Shown here: positions 60,580 to 64,000 of the stretch, piece by piece | Layout of the letters: each line of letters opens with the position of its first letter | Position numbering within the stretch: position 1 is the first letter of the stretch | Notes under the pieces: generated by a model | What the model was told of the DNA's origin: nothing | Databases searched by the model: none | Seen by the model: the letters and a program-made list of their open reading frames with translations, nothing else | Source: Deinandra increscens subsp. villosa | Lineage: Eukaryota; Streptophyta; Magnoliopsida; Asterales; Asteraceae | DNA length: 64,000 nt | Assembly (NCBI GenBank): GCA_039602395.1 | Contig: JBCNJP010000003.1 | Span: 64,160,278-64,224,277, forward strand | Direction: 5' to 3' | Translations under genes and position numbers: made by a program

Positions 60580-62730
60580 TGTGACGACTGAGAAAAATTT
60601 TCGTTATTTTGTGACCAACTTGTTAACCACATTATTCAATTTTCGGGACGAAAATTCTTCAACAAGGGGATACTATGACAATCCATCTTTTTAGGTCCTT
60701 TCCTATCTTTAACTAGACTTAAACTGTATTAAATGCTATGTGATCATTTATGTGCTGAATGTGTTGAATCTAGCAATTAGGGTTTTGTATAGACATCACG
60801 ATACGAGCATGCACGTAAGTTAAATGTTTGATATTCTACGATTTCACTAATTATGATTTTATGTGATATATATGTATATGTATTCACGTAATTTATTCTA
60901 TGATTTTATGTGACAACGTGTTACGAAACTATACGTATTGTTATATGATTTCATGTGGGTCTAAACACATAAGTATAGATTTAAACCTATAATTTTATGT
61001 GAACTTAAAGTGTATATTTATGAAATTATTATTATGATTTTATGTGATGGAACAAAGTTATACTTTTGTATAAACATTATACGTGTAATATATTTGGTCA
61101 CTCACGCATATTCATCGTTTAATTACTCTTCCGTTAACTCCGTTAAGGCCGTTAACACTTTTAAAAACCCAAGGGACCTGTGTTGCCATTTCTTAAACTT
61201 TATTTAGTTAACAAAAGTTGTAGGGGGGCTGTTTTAGCAAGTACAGAAATCTAGTGCCATGGTTGTAAAATTCGGAGGGGCCGATCCTGCTATTTTCCCA
61301 TACTTGGTTTAAAGAGTCAGTTATGGTGCCCGATGAGTTAGCCGGTAACGGAAACCCTTAAGACCCAATTCATTGTGATTAATCCGTGGTATATGGCTGC
61401 AATTAATCACCATCTCCATCATATAGCATGCCATCCCTCACACAAAACGCATCTCTCCCCCTCTCGTTTCTTTCAACGGAAAGCAAAAGAAGAAAAAAAC
61501 TCCTCACCGGAACCAAGAGTTTCCGGTCGTTCAACCCTTGCCACATCACTATCTACCACCACTCGACACCCCCGGTGATCGTGAACTCAGTAGCAACCAC
61601 GGAGCATCACAGTTCACCCCGGTGTTCGGATTCGAGTTCGTTCGGGCTTCGTTTCGGCATCAAAAACAGACAAATCTTTCATCTCCGATTCAAGGTAAAT
61701 GATTCCCCATGTTAATCGCGCGTTTTTAGGCCTCGATTCCCCAATGGCTAGGTTTTCGAGGCCTAAAAAACGATTCAAGGTAACCGATTCCCCAATATAT
61801 ATTTTAGGCCTCGATTCCCCAATGGCTAGGTTGTCGCAAGACCCGTTCTTGCTAATTGCTGAATTGGTTATCTGAAATTTTGTTGTGCAACCTAAGGTGA
61901 GTTTCCCATTGTATTGTTTTAAACCCTGTTGGGGGAGATTAACATGCATGATTTACATAACTGAGATAATTAGACTTTTATATATCACTTGAAGTACTTG
62001 TAGCACACTGATACAACAAAGTCCTTCTTATGGTACCGTTAGTATTAATGACGATAGCGGGAAATATATTGTAGTACTACTGGGTCTGACAAACCCCACT
62101 CGGGTTAGTCACGCTGGGATGATTGAATATCGAACGGGTGTTTTATTCATCCTAAACACAACAAGGCAAACTGTAAACAACTTTTAGCTTCGGTGACAGT
62201 CAAAGTGCGAAGTTTCATGTGTATAGCCTAGCTAGCTATTTGATATATATTAGTGATTATGCTCTTATAACTTAGCTGTTGTTGAACAGTCAATCTTAAA
62301 CTTAACTTGACTATTGTTGAAGAGTCAATCTTAATCTCAACTTGATTGTTATTGAACCGTCAATCTTAAACTCAACTTGAACTATTTTTGAACTGATAAA
62401 CCTGTGAACTCACCAACCTTTGTGTTGACACTTTTAAGCATGTTATTCTCAGGTTGCAGATGTTCGAGTATCATGAGTACGCATGCATGAGAATTCGAAA
62501 CCCTTTTAGTGTCTTTGAACAAGCCACATCACCTTGGGTGACGATGTCTTTACATGAATAATTTAATTGTATTTATGCTTCCGTAATTGTAACACCCTGA
62601 ATTTATATTTAATGAAATATGAAACGTTTTTATTTATTACTGATCGTTTGGTGTAACTAATGGACTGCGATCCTGGTTTGTCATGCTCCCAGCGGTGGTA
62701 TTCCGCGAGTGGATTTTTGAGGGTGTGACA
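60580..62730 (+). repeat. Right LTR of the 10-kb element
   Basis: The start is either tgtgacgactg at 60580 or tgacaatccatc at 60676. Both are preceded by gggacgaaa...cttcaacaagggga, which is duplicated here. It matches the left LTR from 60959 to the end, with a deletion and scrambled short pieces (ccccaatggctaggtt three times) at about 61725-61840. Confidence 0.7.
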
Positions 62731-63006
62731 AGTTCCTTGGGTCAGTTGCCTATAAATAGGTTCCAGTTCGTTGGATAGCATAAGTTGGTCATTTATTGAG
62801 TCTGATTGTTCTGATCTGTTTCTGTGAGTGGGGAAGTCATGCCCGATCTCCCCCTACCTAACCTTGATGTCTACTCCTTTGGTTTTAATCATTCGACTCA
62901 TATATAAATGAACCGTTTGAGTACTTCATTAGATAAACTTCTGTCTATACTCTATATTGACCTGGAAACGATCCCTTATACACGTTTTAATAGTGGTATC
63001 AGAGCC
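62731..63006 (+). repeat. Copia-like LTR end with primer-binding site
   Basis: A TATA box (tataaata, 62751-62758) is followed about 235 bp later by tggtatcagagcc at 62994-63006, a tRNA-Met primer site. This is the promoter-proximal part of another LTR into which the 10-kb element inserted. No Gag frame follows: a short DNA element interrupts at about 63104. Confidence 0.6.
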
Positions 63007-63103
63007 GTTTGTTACTTTTGGCTTAATTTTATGGATGAAATCTTGATTATGGATGTTAAACAAGGAAGTTATAACTATCAATAGTTAATAGGGTTACGTG
63101 GTG

Positions 63104-63768
63104 TTCATGGTTCGGTTTCAAACTGTGAAACCATCCAACTGGTCAGCTTCAATATCACTTTTTATTTTAATGTTTTGGATTGTGGTTTTAGAGTTTTCAA
63201 ACCGTAGCCAACGGGTTGGCTCTAAATTTTCAAGCCGATAAAACTAAACCGGACCATATAAATAACACTATTTATCTTTTAGTATATTTACATAAGATAT
63301 ATTTATTTTTTATATAATATGAGAATCATTGTAATAGAAGCTACTGACCCAACTAGGAATGCAACTATTTACTTTTTGAATCATTTGAAAATTTTATATG
63401 AAACTGAACAATTTTAAGCATATGTGGAGATGTCTTTGGGTAGTTTAATTTATGAAATTTTGAACGTGTTTTTTAATTTGTTTGATAGCTTGTATTTTTT
63501 AAATTAGTTTGAACTTTTTTTATGTCTCTTGACATCGTTTTATTATATAGTTTATGGTTTTTTGTTTAGTATTAGTTTAAAGGTACAAAAGCGTTAAAAG
63601 ACCCAAACTGTGAAACTAAATCGAAGCTAAACCATTGCAAAAGGTTTGATTTGGTTTGGTTTTAAATTTCAATGGCTCGGTTTCGGTTTCAATATTCAAA
63701 AATCGTTACTAATAGTTTGGTTTCGTCTTGATCTAAAAACCGTTAAAACCAAACCGTGAACAACCCTA
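63104..63768. mobile_element. Short inverted-repeat DNA element (MITE-like)
   Basis: Ends gttcatggttcggttt and the complement of aaaccaaaccgtgaac pair with few mismatches. Internal sequence is AT-rich and repeats ggttt/aaacc words; no ORF. hAT-like affinity is a guess. The duplication is not certain. Confidence 0.5.
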
Positions 63769-64000
63769 ACAGTTATAGTTATATTGCCAAGAAACTCATC
63801 AGTAGCAAAATACAACAATGAGTAAAAGCAAAGTTGCTACTTTGAAGTTTATTGTAATTAACTTTCTATTCACAAGCCAAATCTGAGTAACTTTCGGTGT
63901 ACAAATAACTTGTCAAAATAAAACAATCACTCTGACCGACAACTCGATTGTCATTAGGAGGTCCCCCATTGAACCAGGTATTAAAATGAGCATAATCTAC
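63769..64000. other. Right edge, nothing recognised
   Basis: AT-rich sequence with no gene, repeat or motif that can be supported. Confidence 0.4.

Larger units (their letters stand above)
52758..62730 (+). mobile_element. 10-kb LTR element without coding capacity (LARD-like)
   Basis: Two matching terminal regions (52758-55438 and about 60580-62730) flank a 5.1-kb interior. A tRNA-Met primer site follows the left LTR (55442-55453). Before the right LTR are ttcgggacgaaattcttc and acaaggggat sequences, the pattern seen at the 3' end of many plant gypsy chromoviruses. The interior has no ORF over about 90 codons and no recognised Gag or Pol motif. It is either a large retrotransposon derivative or a gypsy copy decayed beyond recognition. 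The left LTR has lost its first ~180-280 bp. Confidence 0.7.

Overview
This is plant nuclear DNA, AT-rich and dominated by transposable elements. The host is probably an eudicot of the daisy family (Asteraceae); that is an inference from the style of the Ty3/gypsy and copia-gag proteins, not proven. One complete host gene is recognisable: a six-coding-exon ADP-ribosylation factor (ARF1/ARFA1 type, 181 aa) on the + strand from about 34.8 to 48.3 kb. Its 546-nt reading frame is spread over more than 12 kb because introns 1 and 4 have filled with mobile DNA. A 52-aa secreted-peptide gene at 49.2-49.5 kb (- strand) is a weaker host candidate.

Layout. 1-9872: two nested LTR elements that code only for a copia-type Gag. 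Element 1 (+ strand, 5' part outside the window) sits inside one LTR of element 2 (- strand). 11434-19941: a third gag-only element (- strand) with two LTRs, a 5-bp target duplication, primer-binding site and polypurine tract; its gag is split by a solo gypsy LTR that contains a 500-N assembly gap. All three carry, between gag and the polypurine tract, two or three tandem hairpins whose outer stems change in a compensatory way. 22326-34743: a PIF/Harbinger transposon interrupted by a long-LTR Ty3/gypsy element. A 2.2-kb segment (flank, Harbinger left end, LTR start) appears twice, 7002 bp apart, on either side of a defective gypsy gag-pol. The join after the gag-pol is scrambled filler made from pieces of the neighbouring sequence. 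34747-48330: ARF1. Intron 1 holds a SINE-like piece, a decayed gypsy element with a TRIM inside it, and recent tandem duplications. Intron 4 holds a Pack-MULE-like element carrying a piece of a CIPK protein kinase gene, and a broken LINE. 49.8-52.2 kb: two foldback (inverted-repeat) elements, one with a later SINE insertion. 52758-62730: a 10-kb LTR element with no recognisable coding capacity, inserted in a copia-like LTR whose end and primer-binding site remain at 62731-63006. 63.1-63.77 kb: a short inverted-repeat DNA element.

The insertions can be ordered: Harbinger, then gypsy in its transposase, then rearrangement; gag-only element 3, then a solo LTR in its gag; gypsy remnant in ARF1 intron 1, then TRIM inside it, then a tandem duplication that copied the last 10 bp of the gypsy LTR. 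The least explained signal is the set of covarying hairpins shared by the three gag-only elements.
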